A stretch of DNA of 64,000 nucleotides from JAXMHB01 sp046346965 (GCA_046346965.1 JAXMHB010000011.1:62001-126000); one strand, 5' to 3'. Shown: positions 9,311 through 18,488, numbered from the stretch's first letter. Program-made: numbers and translations. The notes: a model not told the origin generated them from the letters alone.

Positions 9311-10131
9311 ACGGCGGGCAAGAGTCAGCGGCAGCTGATCCAGCGTTCGCCGCCTCGCGTCTGGCGGCGGCCTGCATGGCACTGGCCAGACCAGTCACTG
9401 AGGGGTGGTCGCAATGATGTCGCGCGCCACTGGGTGCGAGACACCAATGCCGGCGATGGCTGACGGCACTCCGAGCGCACCGGACTGCAGGCGATTGGGT
9501 TCGCTCGATAGTGCGAGCGATGCCTGACAGGTGGCCCGGAATTCGGTCGAGACGGCTGGCGACGGATCGGACACCTCGCGCTCGGCCCCGGTGACTCCCT
9601 GCCGTGTCCAGGCGACACCGGCGGCGTCGGCGTTGATTCCGAGAGTGACGCCGAGGTCGGGAGTTTTGATACGCTCTCCGGCATGGCCTCGGTTTGCTTG
9701 CTTCTTGCCGTGCTTTGCGTGGTGGCGGTTCTCGCCACTGGCAGCTTTGTGCCATTGCTCGCAGCGGCCGGCTTGCTTTTCCTCGGATGGCTTGCGGTCA
9801 CCCTGTTGAGCAGCTTCAGGCGTTGGCCCGGCGAGCCTTGGCGGCTTGCTCGGCTCGGCGGTAGCGGGCCTCATCCACGCAGCGCCCCACCTTGCGCACG
9901 TCCGAGGCGATGTGTCGATCTGCCAGATCCCGATGCCGGCGGCTATGCCCCGGATCGTGGAGCGATATTCCAGGGCCAAGCAGTCCTGGTCGCATTGCTG
10001 GTTCCCCACAGGGGCGTGAAGGTCTGGTGCCGGCGAGGACGCCGGCGCCCCCAGGGGCGGCCAGCCCGGTCCTGAGTGCGCTGGGCTGAACGTTGCGGAG
10101 GTGGTCCAGCGCGAGAGCCTGGATTGCCACG
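9311..10131. other. Gene-poor region after the CRISPR array
   Basis: No confident gene. Open frames exist on both strands but lack recognisable domains and look like GC-rich chance frames. The only stretch with protein-like character is a hydrophobic frame from 9683 on the plus strand, listed separately. On the minus strand around 9816-9990 two frames joined by a shift give a plausible helical, Arg-rich peptide (YRSTIRGIAAGIGIWQ, then SDVRKVGRCVDEARYRRAEQ). This may be the end of a decayed gene, but I do not recognise it. Confidence 0.4.
9683..10075 (+). CDS. Possible small membrane protein (doubtful)
   Basis: Frame of 130 codons. The first 45 residues look like two membrane helices (SVCLLLAVLCVVAVLATGS and PLLAAAGLLFLGWLAVTLL) followed by a basic turn. 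The rest is Arg- and Pro-rich, has no domain character and runs towards the hairpin repeats, so the original stop may have been lost. No good ribosome binding site is visible. It could be a truncated small membrane protein or chance coding in GC-rich DNA. Confidence 0.25.
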   Translation: MASVCLLLAVLCVVAVLATGSFVPLLAAAGLLFLGWLAVTLLSSFRRWPGEPWRLARLGGSGPHPRSAPPCARPRRCVDLPDPDAGGYAPDRGAIFQGQAVLVALLVPHRGVKVWCRRGRRRPQGRPARS

Positions 10132-10507
10132 CCCCAGGCACGACCTGCGGTCGCGCCTGGGGTCGCAATGACGCCGTTTGGGTGTTCGGTCGCTGGCTGC
10201 AGAGTTCGGTTGCCGGGCGCCTCGCGTGTGGGGTGATTGGGCAAATCCGGCTGGGCGGACGCGAGGACCCGGCCTACGGGGGCGGGCTTCGAGGCGAGAA
10301 TCTGGATTGCCGCACCCCAGGCACGACCTGCGGTCGCGCCTGGGGTTCGCAATGACGCTGGTTGGGAGTTCGGTTGCCGGGTGCCTCGCGTGTGGGGTGG
10401 GCGGGCAAATCCGGCTGGGCGGACGCGAGGACCCGGCCTACGGGCGGGCTCCGAGGCGAGAACCTGGATTGCCGCACCCCAGGCGCGTCCTGCGGTCGCG
10501 CCTGGGG
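10132..10507. repeat. Three long hairpin repeats (intergenic palindrome family)
   Basis: Three copies of a near-perfect palindrome lie at 10132-10162, 10315-10345 and 10477-10507. Each has a 14-base arm beginning CCCCAGGC, the loop TGC, and a second arm GGTCGCGCCTGGGG. Each is preceded by CTGGATTGCC and followed by a TCGCAA-GACG stretch. The DNA between them is also partly repeated (for example GGCTGGGCGGACGCGAGGACC twice in a row of units), so the block arose by duplication of units of about 160-185 bases. The hairpins resemble the REP-like elements of other gammaproteobacteria in style, not in sequence. There is no T-run, so they are poor terminators. Confidence 0.8.
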
Positions 10508-10620
10508 TTCGCAACGACGCCGTCTGGGAGTTCGGTCGCCGGCTGCAGTGTTTGGTTTCCCGACGCCGCGACTCCGGCGCCGCTTTGCCGCTCGGCGCTG
10601 CTCTCACACTAAGCGCTAAC

Positions 10621-10648
10621 TTCCCAGGGCCGGATGCACCGCTAGAAT
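10621..10648 (+). promoter_or_regulatory. Possible sigma-70 promoter of prpC
   Basis: TAGAAT at 10643-10648 is a good -10 box. TTCCCA sixteen bases upstream is a weak -35 match. It lies 58 bases before the prpC start. The call is based on this match alone. Confidence 0.3.
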
Positions 10649-10705
10649 GCGGCGCTCTTCCTGCCTGCGCCGCCCTGGTGCAGGCGCCAGTACAGAGGCA
10701 ATCCG

Positions 10706-11863
10706 ATGAGTGACAGCGCAGCGCAGGTGCTCCCCAAGGCCAAGAAGTCCGTGGCTCTTTCTGGTGTGGCGGCCGGGAATACGGCTTTGTGTACGGTGGG
10801 GCGCAGTGGCAATGATCTGAACTACCGCGGCTATGACATCCACGATCTGGCCAAGCATGCCTGCTTCGAGGAGGTGGCCTATCTGCTGGTCTACGGGCAT
10901 CTGCCGACGGCCGATGAGCTGCGCGCGTACAAGACCAAGCTGAAGCGGCTGCGCGGGCTGCCGGCGGCGGTGCAGGATGCGCTGGAGCTGTTGCCGCCGG
11001 CCACGCATCCGATGGACGTGATGCGCACCGGTTGCTCGGTGCTGGGCGCGGTGTTGCCGGAGAAGGAAAGCCACCCGCTGGCGGAGTCGCGCGATATCGC
11101 CGATCGGCTGATGGCCAGTTTCGGCTCGATGTTGCTGTACTGGTACCACTACAGCCACTCGGCCACGCGCATCGATGTGGAGACCGATGACGACAGCATC
11201 GCCGCGCATTTCCTGCATCTGCTGCACGGCAAGCCGCCCAGCGAGACGCATGCGCGGGCGCTGGATCAGTCGCTGATTCTGTATGCCGAGCATGAGTTCA
11301 ACGCCAGCACCTTCACCGCGCGCGTGATTGCCGGCACCGGTTCCGATATGTACTCGGCGATCACCGGCGCCATCGGCGCGCTGCGCGGCCCCAAGCACGG
11401 CGGCGCCAACGAGGTGGCGATGGACATCATCGCGCGCTATCGCAATGCCGATGAGGCGGAGGCGGACATCCGCGCCCGCGTCGAGCGCAAGGAAATCATC
11501 ATCGGCTTTGGCCACCCGGTGTACACGGTGTCCGATCCGCGCAATGTGATCATCAAGGAGATCAGCCGGCGCCTGTGCGAGGAGGGCGGCAACCGTCGCC
11601 TGTTCCAGGTGTCCGAGCGCATCGAATCGCTGATGTGGGAGCTCAAGAAGATGTTCCCCAACCTCGACTGGTACAGCGCGTCGAGCTATCACATGATGGG
11701 TGTGCCGACGGCGATGTTCACGCCGCTGTTCGTGATCGCGCGCACCAGCGGCTGGAGTGCGCATGTGATCGAGCAGCGTCAGGACGGCAAGATCATTCGC
11801 CCCAGCGCCAATTACATCGGCCCGGACGACCGGCCGTGGGAAGCCATCGAAGCGCGCGCTTGA
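10706..11863 (+). CDS. prpC: 2-methylcitrate synthase
   Basis: Condenses propionyl-CoA with oxaloacetate to 2-methylcitrate, the first step of the methylcitrate cycle for propionate. The 385-residue protein has the citrate synthase fold; LSGVAAGNTALCTVG and NYRGYDIHDLA near the N-terminus favour PrpC over GltA. Catalytic histidines fit His231 in KHGGANE and His270 in GFGHPVY. Methylisocitrate lyase of the same pathway is at 30813-31694, not next door, and no 2-methylcitrate dehydratase is seen in the window. Some citrate synthase activity is common in this family. Confidence 0.92.
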   Translation: MSDSAAQVLPKAKKSVALSGVAAGNTALCTVGRSGNDLNYRGYDIHDLAKHACFEEVAYLLVYGHLPTADELRAYKTKLKRLRGLPAAVQDALELLPPATHPMDVMRTGCSVLGAVLPEKESHPLAESRDIADRLMASFGSMLLYWYHYSHSATRIDVETDDDSIAAHFLHLLHGKPPSETHARALDQSLILYAEHEFNASTFTARVIAGTGSDMYSAITGAIGALRGPKHGGANEVAMDIIARYRNADEAEADIRARVERKEIIIGFGHPVYTVSDPRNVIIKEISRRLCEEGGNRRLFQVSERIESLMWELKKMFPNLDWYSASSYHMMGVPTAMFTPLFVIARTSGWSAHVIEQRQDGKIIRPSANYIGPDDRPWEAIEARA

Positions 11864-12666
11864 TGCGGCGCCTGATGGGCCTGGCCGTCGCACTGCTGTG
11901 CGGCGGTGTGCAGGCGGCGGAGGTGCTGGATCGCAGCTCGCTGGAGCTCGGTTTCAGCACCAATGCGCTGGACGGTGCCTTCGCGGTGAACGGTCGTGCC
12001 GGTGTCTCTGGCACCGAGATCGATGTGGATCGCGATCTGGATGTGGGCGGGCGCGACCGCAGCCGCAGTTATGCGCTGCGCTGGCGGCCGTTTGAGCGTC
12101 ACGAGTTTGCGCTGCGGCGGCAGAGCTATCAGCGCAGCGGGGATCGCACGATCACGCGCGATCTGGTCTTCGATGGTCAGACTTTTGCCGTCAACTCGCG
12201 GGTGCGCGGCGAGCTCGATCTCGAGCTGTGGTCCTTCGACTACCTGTGGTGGCCCTGGGTCATCGAGCGGCAGGCGCTGGCGGTGTCGGTGGGCGCGCTG
12301 CAGTACCGGCTGGGCGTCAGCCTGGACGCGCGCAATCTGCCGGGTGGCGGCCAGCCGACGCCGGTGCGTGCTGAGGTCAGCGAGGATCTGCCGGTGCTGG
12401 TGCTGGGCACCGAGTATCGCCAGTTGCTGAGTGATCGCTGGCGCCTGCTGGCGCGCGCGGCGGTGTTCAAGGCCAGCGTCGGCCGGGTCGAGGGCACGGT
12501 GTACAACGTCGAGGCCGGCGTCGAGTACGCGCTGACCGAGCACGCCAGTCTGGCGCTGCGCTACCTGACCACCCGCCTGGACGCCAACGCCGAGCGCGCC
12601 GGCTTCGACGGCACGCTGGCTTTGGATCTGGCCGGCGTGCAGACGGCGCTGATGTGGCGCTGGTGA
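11863..12666 (+). CDS. Outer-membrane beta-barrel-like protein, unknown role
   Basis: Signal peptide (RRLMGLAVALLCGGVQAAE) then about 245 residues with alternating hydrophobic and polar residues and a C-terminal aromatic (ALMWRW), as in outer-membrane barrels. Segments such as SYALRWRPFERHEFALRRQSY and ASLALRYLTTRLD read as strands. The start ATG overlaps the prpC stop as TGATG, so it is co-translated with prpC, but nothing links it to propionate. I recognise no named family. Confidence 0.75.
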   Translation: MRRLMGLAVALLCGGVQAAEVLDRSSLELGFSTNALDGAFAVNGRAGVSGTEIDVDRDLDVGGRDRSRSYALRWRPFERHEFALRRQSYQRSGDRTITRDLVFDGQTFAVNSRVRGELDLELWSFDYLWWPWVIERQALAVSVGALQYRLGVSLDARNLPGGGQPTPVRAEVSEDLPVLVLGTEYRQLLSDRWRLLARAAVFKASVGRVEGTVYNVEAGVEYALTEHASLALRYLTTRLDANAERAGFDGTLALDLAGVQTALMWRW

Positions 12667-12703
12667 GCGGCGCCGAGGCGTCGGGTTATTCCTTGAAGCG
12701 AGA

Positions 12704-12770
12704 AGCGCAGGCGCCGGGGACCGGCGCCCTCCTCAAAGCGATCAGCGCAGGCGCCGGGGACCGGCGCCCT
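12704..12770. repeat. Two tandem hairpins between convergent genes
   Basis: A 27-base unit starting AGCGCAGGCGCC occurs at 12704-12730 and again at 12744-12770. Each contains GGCGCCGG, a GGA loop and CCGGCGCC, an 8-bp stem. The pair lies between the ends of the barrel gene (plus) and the S9 peptidase (minus). No T-run follows, so it may act as a transcription barrier or mRNA end protector; this is inference. Confidence 0.65.
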
Positions 12771-12818
12771 GCTCGAAGCCTTCGGCTCAGGCCGGCGCCT
12801 TCTTTGGACGACGAGGTG

Positions 12819-14759
12819 CTACTGCGCCGCCGGCAGGCCGCCCAGGTGCTGCTGCAGGAAGCCCAACAGCCGCGTGTAATAGCGCCGCTGGTTCTCGGCC
12901 TGGTAGAAGCCGTGGCCTTCGCCGGCGACATACAGCGTGTCGACCTCGCCCTTGGCGTCTTTGATCGCACGCGCCATGGCCTTGGTGTGGGCGGGCGGTG
13001 CAATCTGGTCCTCGGCGCCTGCCACCAGCAGCACCGGCACTTGGATGCGCGCCGCCAGCGTGGTGGGCGAGCGCTCGCGCAGGGTTTTGCCGCTGCCGAC
13101 CCAGTCGCGCATCCAGCGGCCGACCCATCCGGCGCCGCGCTGGCCCTCGCGTACCATGCGTTCGAGATCGTAGACGCCGACATGGCCGACGGCGCAGCGG
13201 TACAAATCCGGCTCGGTCGCGGCACCCATCAGCGCAGCGTAGGCGCCGTAACTGGAGCCGACGATGGCAATGCGCTCGGGATCGGCGATGCCGGTTTCGA
13301 TGGCCCAATGGGCGGCGTCGGCCAGATCGTCCTGCATCTTCGCGCCCCATTCGCGTGCGCCGGCCAGTTCGAACTGGCGACCGTAGTTGCCGGAGCCGCG
13401 ATAGTTCACGCGCAGCACATGGTAGCCGGCGGCGTTGAGGACCTGGGCGTCGCGATCAAAGAACCAGTCGTCGTACAGGCCAAAGGGACCGCCGTGGACC
13501 AGAAGCACGGTCGGACCGGCCTTCGGCTGCGCGGGCGCCCGCGTTAGCAGCACCGGGATGGCCAGGCCGTCGCGGGCCTTGAAGCTGTGCAGCGTGGTGG
13601 CGGCCATCTGCGCGGGGTCGACCTTGTACGCCTGGAACAGCAGTTCGGCTTTTTTCTGCTGGACGTTGTAGAGAAACCAGCCGCCCGGTTCGCGGTCGCT
13701 GGCGACGTGGAACAAGCGCCAGTCGGCCGCCGCCCGCGCCGCGTCCAGGCGCACGGCAGACCCCGGAAAGCTGCGATCCAGGCGTGCCTGCAGGGTGGCC
13801 TCCGGGCTCTCGGGGTCAAAGTAGACGGTGCGCAAGCCGGCATCGACGAAGCGCACGCCGAGCACGGCGCCGTCGGCGCTGCTTACCACCTCGCTGGGGT
13901 CGACGCGGGCGTCCTGTGCCACCAGGCTGCGCTGATCGGTGCGCGTGTCCCAGGCATAGACGGCGTCGGGGCCGGCGGTTTGCTCGACCTGCAGATAGGC
14001 GATCTGGCCATCGGCCGAGAAGCCGAGGGCGTGTTCCTGATGGCCGCTGCGGCGTTCGTCGTTGATCAGCGTCCAGTCTTCGCTGTCCTTGGCCCGGTAG
14101 TAGAGGCGGTTGTAGTTGTCGGCGTCCGCGCCGGCGGCAAAGCGGGCCGACCCCGCGGGATCAGTGGTGAACCAGGCGCGGGGTATCGGTGCCCGCGCCA
14201 CCAGTCGGCGCTGGCCATTGCGCACATTCAGGCGCTCAATCCGCGTCTTCGGGTTGCCGTCGCCGTACTCGGCGCGCGCAATCAGCACGTGACGATCGTC
14301 GCGGGGCAGATCGTCGATCAGCCAGGCGGCGGCGTCCTCCGCGAGGATGCCTACGCGCTCGGTGCCGACGGCGTTTTCCAGCCCGACCAGCGTGCGCGCG
14401 CCGCTGCCGTCGGCGTTGATGGCGTGCAACTCGCCGGTGGGCAGCGGCCGCTCGAGCGCGCCATAGCGTTCGGCCAGGGCAACGATGACGCGATCCTCGC
14501 TGACCCAGCGAAACTCGCTCACCGCCGAGCCCGCAGAGCCGCTGACCTTGGCCTTGGGCTGCATGCTGTCGCGGTCGAGGATCAATAGCAGCGTGCGGTC
14601 CGCGATCTGCGCGGTGACGGCAAGATGCCGCCCATCCGGCGATAGCTGCGCCGAGTGGTAGGGACTGCCCTGCAGGAAGGGCGCCAGATCGACGGCATCC
14701 TCGGCTGCGGCGAGACCAGCAACGGCGAGTCCCAGGCCCAAGCTGACGGTTTTCAGCAT
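12819..14759 (-). CDS. Secreted S9 family prolyl oligopeptidase-type peptidase
   Basis: Serine peptidase of the acylaminoacyl-peptidase/dipeptidyl peptidase type, probably periplasmic. The start is the ATG with AAAAGGA upstream (646 residues); the frame is open further upstream but that part does not look like protein. Residues 1-20 are a signal peptide. The first 400 residues form the beta-propeller; the hydrolase domain has nucleophile Ser503 in GSSYGAY, the acid in GAEDQIAPP and the histidine in GEGHGFY. Divergent from the small gene at 14943. Confidence 0.9.
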   Translation of the reverse strand: MLKTVSLGLGLAVAGLAAAEDAVDLAPFLQGSPYHSAQLSPDGRHLAVTAQIADRTLLLILDRDSMQPKAKVSGSAGSAVSEFRWVSEDRVIVALAERYGALERPLPTGELHAINADGSGARTLVGLENAVGTERVGILAEDAAAWLIDDLPRDDRHVLIARAEYGDGNPKTRIERLNVRNGQRRLVARAPIPRAWFTTDPAGSARFAAGADADNYNRLYYRAKDSEDWTLINDERRSGHQEHALGFSADGQIAYLQVEQTAGPDAVYAWDTRTDQRSLVAQDARVDPSEVVSSADGAVLGVRFVDAGLRTVYFDPESPEATLQARLDRSFPGSAVRLDAARAAADWRLFHVASDREPGGWFLYNVQQKKAELLFQAYKVDPAQMAATTLHSFKARDGLAIPVLLTRAPAQPKAGPTVLLVHGGPFGLYDDWFFDRDAQVLNAAGYHVLRVNYRGSGNYGRQFELAGAREWGAKMQDDLADAAHWAIETGIADPERIAIVGSSYGAYAALMGAATEPDLYRCAVGHVGVYDLERMVREGQRGAGWVGRWMRDWVGSGKTLRERSPTTLAARIQVPVLLVAGAEDQIAPPAHTKAMARAIKDAKGEVDTLYVAGEGHGFYQAENQRRYYTRLLGFLQQHLGGLPAAQ

Positions 14760-14942
14760 TTGCGATTCCTTTTGAAGCGAGTTCAGACCACTCTGACGGC
14801 GACCGTGCCACGCGTACCCTGGCTTGCCTACGCGGAAAACCGATCCGCCAGCGGTCATCGGAGTTCCCCGGCGCTTGGATTCCGCGCAAAACCGAGCCGA
14901 CTCGCGCAGAATGCCCGTTCCCGCCAAACCTGGAGCGTTGCC

Positions 14943-15347
14943 ATGAAAACCGTGATGAAAATCGTGCTGGCCCTGGCCTTGCTCATCGGTGGCTGCACTG
15001 GCGTGGTGTTTTGGGCCACCTCGGGGCTGCCGAAGGCGGCGGACGCGTTCTTCACCGCGATTGCGAAGCAGGATTACCCGGCGGCGATTCAGTTGACCAC
15101 CGCGGACTTCCAGGCTGCCACCAGCGCCGAACAGCTGCAGGCCTTCGCCGAAGAGAATGGGCTGACGGGCTATCGCGAGGCGAGTTGGAGCTCGCGCTCG
15201 ATCGAGAACGACACCGGTGCGCTGGAAGGCACGCTGACGCTGGCCGATGGCGGCAGCATCCCGGTCACCGTGCAGTTGGTCAAAGGCGCCGACGGCTGGC
15301 GCATCCAGAACGTGAGCAAGGCCAGCGCAGGCGTGCAGGAAAACTGA
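14943..15347 (+). CDS. Small membrane-anchored protein, DUF4878/NTF2-like
   Basis: 134 residues. The N-terminus is a membrane anchor or signal peptide (KIVLALALLIGGCTGVVFW); the Cys in GGC could also make it a lipoprotein. The remainder (ADAFFTAIAKQDYPAAIQL, later GSIPVTVQLVKGADGWRIQN) has the pattern of DUF4878-like or NTF2-like small domains, which end in a strand ending GWRI. No function known. It is preceded by a weak promoter-like CAGAAT. Confidence 0.65.
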   Translation: MKTVMKIVLALALLIGGCTGVVFWATSGLPKAADAFFTAIAKQDYPAAIQLTTADFQAATSAEQLQAFAEENGLTGYREASWSSRSIENDTGALEGTLTLADGGSIPVTVQLVKGADGWRIQNVSKASAGVQEN

Positions 15348-15350
15348 TCC

Positions 15351-16589
15351 TCAGGGCAAGCGGCCTGGGGCAGGGCGCGCGGCTGCACGGCGCGCCCACA
15401 GCGCCGCCAGTGCCTGCAGCAGTCCCAGGCTAAGCCAGGCCAGCGCGCCGGCGAGCATGCCGTGCGTGCTGCCCAAGCCCAGCAGGATCGCCAGCTGCAG
15501 CAGCAGCGTGATGCCGTGCAGCAGGGCCAGCCGCCGGTACTGGTGCTGACTCAGCCATTCGGCGCCGGTGGGGCCGTAGAGCGCGATCAGCGCCGCGGCC
15601 ACCAGCATGATTTGCAGCGTGGTCGTGCTCTCGGGTGCCAGCGAGGTCGGGCCCAGCCAGATGCGCAGCAGCGACTCGGCGCCGGCGGCGGCGATCAGGC
15701 AGGGCAGCACCAGCAACAGCAGCGAGGTGCGCAGCATCGCCCGGGCCGGCGCGCGCGAGGCGCTGGCGGTGGCGATCTGCGGCAGAAAGGCGCGCTGCAC
15801 CGGCACCTGCAGGCTGAGCGCCGAGAGCAGCAGGCTGCACAGCAGGTAGTACTGGCCGTACGCGCTCAGCGGCAGTGCCAAAGACAGCACGATGCGATCG
15901 ATCTGCGTGCACAGCAGGCCGAGGCCAGCCGCCAGCGCGTAGCGGCGCAGATCACCCCAGTCCGTGCGCGTGGCCAGCGCTGCCGGCGTCCGCGGCAGCG
16001 CGGCAAGCACGCGGCGCTGGTTGAGCGCCCATTCGAGCGCGCCGATCAGCACGAAGGGGCACAGAAAGGCCCAGGCGCTGGGGTCCACCCAGCAGACGAT
16101 CACGAGCGCACTGGCGTGCTTGAGCGCCTGGAACAGCGCGAGTCGCAGATTCGCCTGCGCCTGCTGCTGCAATCCGTGCCAGTACCCCATCGCGGCGTGA
16201 TTGGCGAACTGCAGCACGAACTGCAGCAGCGCCAGTGCCAGCGGCAGGGTCAGCGCGCCTGGCGGCAGCATTAGCAGGAACAGTCCGCCGGCGCTTCCCA
16301 GCGCCAGCCCCAGCCCGCCGTACAGGCGGCGATAGCGCTGGTAGCCGTGCGCCGCCTGTCCGAGCGCCGCCGCGCGCGCGACATCGCGCAGCATCAGCGG
16401 CGCCAGCATGATGTCGAGGGCGTGCAGGGCGCCCTGCAGCGTCAGGCACAGCGCGACGATGCCCCATTCCTGCGGGCCGAGCCGCGTCGCGTACACCGGC
16501 ACCGCGCACAGCGTGACCGCGGCCATCAGCAGGATGTGCGCGTAGCTGCTGCCCAGGTTCAGCGCCAGCCGGGGGACCGACAGCTGCAT
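15351..16589 (-). CDS. Polysaccharide flippase (Wzx-type, MATE/MOP superfamily)
   Basis: Moves lipid-linked sugar units across the inner membrane. The start chosen is the ATG at 16589 with GGAGG five bases upstream, giving 412 residues with about 12 hydrophobic segments; a longer open frame upstream is antisense to the next gene. The opening (LNLGSSYAHILLMAAVTLC, then YATRLGPQEWG) is typical of the flippase family. It is transcribed away from the ligase gene and probably belongs to the same polysaccharide locus. Confidence 0.85.
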   Translation of the reverse strand: MQLSVPRLALNLGSSYAHILLMAAVTLCAVPVYATRLGPQEWGIVALCLTLQGALHALDIMLAPLMLRDVARAAALGQAAHGYQRYRRLYGGLGLALGSAGGLFLLMLPPGALTLPLALALLQFVLQFANHAAMGYWHGLQQQAQANLRLALFQALKHASALVIVCWVDPSAWAFLCPFVLIGALEWALNQRRVLAALPRTPAALATRTDWGDLRRYALAAGLGLLCTQIDRIVLSLALPLSAYGQYYLLCSLLLSALSLQVPVQRAFLPQIATASASRAPARAMLRTSLLLLVLPCLIAAAGAESLLRIWLGPTSLAPESTTTLQIMLVAAALIALYGPTGAEWLSQHQYRRLALLHGITLLLQLAILLGLGSTHGMLAGALAWLSLGLLQALAALWARRAAARPAPGRLP

Positions 16590-16710
16590 GCGGACCTCCG
16601 TGTGCGGGGCTGCCGATGATGCGGCGGACGCCGGGGCGCTCCAAGCCCGCGTGCGCGGCTCTCGGCCTGCTAGATTGCGCTGGGCGATCGGCCTGGGGAT
16701 AGCGCGGCGC

Positions 16711-17973
16711 ATGCGGATGGACAGTGGCGCTCTGGCTGCGGCCGGCGAGCGCGGGATGGTGATCGCACTGGGTCTGGCGCTGCTGGGCGCGGCGTGGGCG
16801 CTCGATCCGGGCGCGGAAGCAGCTTTCGATGCGCCCAAGCGTCTGATCGTGCTGAGTGCGCTGACGCTGGCCGGCATCGGCTGGCTGCTACAGCCGCGCA
16901 GTGCGATCGACCGCTGGCCCTGGCAGGCGCGTGCCATCGTCGCGCTGATGCTGCTGGCGCTGGGCGCGGTGGCAGTGTCGGCGTGGTGCTCGCCGCAACC
17001 TACGCTGGCCTGGGATGCACTGCGCGTGTGCCTGCTGTACGCGCTGTGGCTGGTGCTGGGCGCCTCGGCGGTGGTGGCGCGCTGGCGCCGTCCGCTGCTG
17101 CTGATCGCGCTGCTGGCGGTGGCCAGCAATGCGCTGATGTCGCTGGTGCAGGCGGCCGGCTGGCCTTTGCCGATCACGGTCTCGCAGCTGGGTGGGCGTT
17201 TTCCCACCGGCGCGCTGCTGGGCAACGAGGGCTATGTGGCGCTGGCCTGCGCGCTGCTCGGTGCCGCGGCCTTCGCGCATGCGCTGGCGACGCGGCGCTG
17301 GCGCAGTCTGGGATGGTTGGCGCTGGCCATCACCACCATCGCCGTCAATCGCCAGCTGACCAGCGCGCTGGCGCTGGGCGGGGCGATGGCGCTGGTGCTG
17401 GCGATCCATTTGCGTGGGAGCCCGCAGCGGGTCTGGCTGCTGGCACTGCTGCTGGCGGGCGCGCTCACCGGCGGCTGGATCGCCACGCGCGCCGAGGCGC
17501 CGACGGTGGAGCGCGTGCAGCAGCTGACCACCTATCGACTGGCCGGCTGGGCCGCTGCCGTCGAGATGATCCAGGCCCGGCCCTGGACCGGCTTCGGCCT
17601 CGGCAGCTACGCGCGCGAGTCGCAGCGCATGCGGCTGGCGGCCGAGTTGCGCTGGCAGCAGCGCCTGCCGCCGCCGCCCACCGCCACCACCTTCGCCTAC
17701 GCGCATCAGGAGTATCTGCAGCTGGCCGCCGAGTGCGGCTTGCCGGCGCTTGCGTGCGTGCTGGCGGCGCTGGCATTGCTGCTGTGGGGCCTGTGCCGGC
17801 AAGCGCGCGCGGCGGCGCAGGCGGAGGCGCTGCAGCTGGTCGGCGTGCTCAGCGCCGGCGCCATCGCAGCGCTGGCCTGGTTCCCCTTGCAGATACCGCT
17901 GACGGCCGGCCTGCTGCTGCTGGCGGCCGGGCGTGGCGTCCGATTGCTGATCGACCAGGAATCCGCCCGATGA
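16711..17973 (+). CDS. O-antigen ligase/polymerase-like membrane protein
   Basis: About 420 residues with ten or more membrane segments and the large periplasmic loop of the WaaL/Wzy_C family. The conserved loop motif ARPWTGFGLGSYARESQR and the following FAYAHQEYLQLAAECGLPAL are the strongest evidence. It could be a ligase or a Wzy polymerase; the family cannot be separated by sequence. An ATG six bases downstream is an alternative start. Stop overlaps the next gene as ATGA. Confidence 0.85.
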   Translation: MRMDSGALAAAGERGMVIALGLALLGAAWALDPGAEAAFDAPKRLIVLSALTLAGIGWLLQPRSAIDRWPWQARAIVALMLLALGAVAVSAWCSPQPTLAWDALRVCLLYALWLVLGASAVVARWRRPLLLIALLAVASNALMSLVQAAGWPLPITVSQLGGRFPTGALLGNEGYVALACALLGAAAFAHALATRRWRSLGWLALAITTIAVNRQLTSALALGGAMALVLAIHLRGSPQRVWLLALLLAGALTGGWIATRAEAPTVERVQQLTTYRLAGWAAAVEMIQARPWTGFGLGSYARESQRMRLAAELRWQQRLPPPPTATTFAYAHQEYLQLAAECGLPALACVLAALALLLWGLCRQARAAAQAEALQLVGVLSAGAIAALAWFPLQIPLTAGLLLLAAGRGVRLLIDQESAR

Positions 17974-18488
17974 AGCTGCTGGCGCGCTTGGTAGGACTGG
18001 CTTTGCTGCTCAGCCTGTGGTGGCCGGAACTGGCGCGCTTCCGCGCCGAGCGTGATCTGGCGGAGGTCAATCAGCGCCTGCAGCGCGCGCTCACCGGCGC
18101 CGATCGCGGCGCGCCGGCGCTGCAGTCGGTGGGCGTGGCTGCGGCGCTGGCGGCGGACGCTGCGCGGCAGATGCCGGCCGATCCGCGCCCGCCGATGCTG
18201 CAGGGCATCGCGCTGATTCTGGCCGGGCGTGGCGCCGAGGCGCTGGCCGTGCTCGATGCGGCGGTGATAGTCGGCGAGCGGCCGGAGTTGACCATCAATC
18301 AGGGCCGCGCTCGCACCTTGCTGGGCGATGCCGCCGGCGCCCACGCTGCCTATCTGCGCACCGCCTGGGCCAGCCCGCTGGGGATTGCCTCGCTGCCGCA
18401 GGCGATGCGCGCGGAGCTCGGCACCGAGGTTGCCGGGCTTGAGGCCGAGCTGCGCGCGGGTCGACTCAAGTCGGTGCCAGGCGGCTGA
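17970..18488 (+). CDS. Small secreted or anchored TPR-like protein
   Basis: 172 residues with an N-terminal anchor (LLARLVGLALLLSLWWPE), then helices rich in Ala with a TPR-like layout (DPRPPMLQGIALILAGRGAEALAVLDAA; HAAYLRTAWASPL). ATGA overlap with the ligase gene suggests joint translation and a role in polysaccharide export or assembly, but this is inference. Its 3' end overlaps the end of the convergent glycosyltransferase by 23 bases. Confidence 0.65.
   Translation: MKLLARLVGLALLLSLWWPELARFRAERDLAEVNQRLQRALTGADRGAPALQSVGVAAALAADAARQMPADPRPPMLQGIALILAGRGAEALAVLDAAVIVGERPELTINQGRARTLLGDAAGAHAAYLRTAWASPLGIASLPQAMRAELGTEVAGLEAELRAGRLKSVPGG

Noticed and set aside
5695..9417. Long plus-strand frames across the CRISPR array, up to 404 codons
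   Set aside because: They read the CRISPR repeat as protein (peptide FPAPAGINR and shifted forms recur every 61 bases).
10132..10507. The three palindromes as prpC terminators
   Set aside because: No T-run and they lie upstream, not downstream, of prpC.
9395..10607. Long minus-strand frames of 158-263 codons after the array
   Set aside because: No domain, signal or natural composition; they read the hairpin repeats and GC-rich noise. A possible remnant near 9816-9990 is kept as a weak finding only.
12654..13547. Plus-strand frame of 297 codons
   Set aside because: It is antisense to the S9 peptidase, whose catalytic motifs are clear on the minus strand.
15351..17225. Minus-strand frame extended to 624 codons
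   Set aside because: The extension upstream of 16589 is antisense to the ligase gene; the ATG at 16589 has a good GGAGG.
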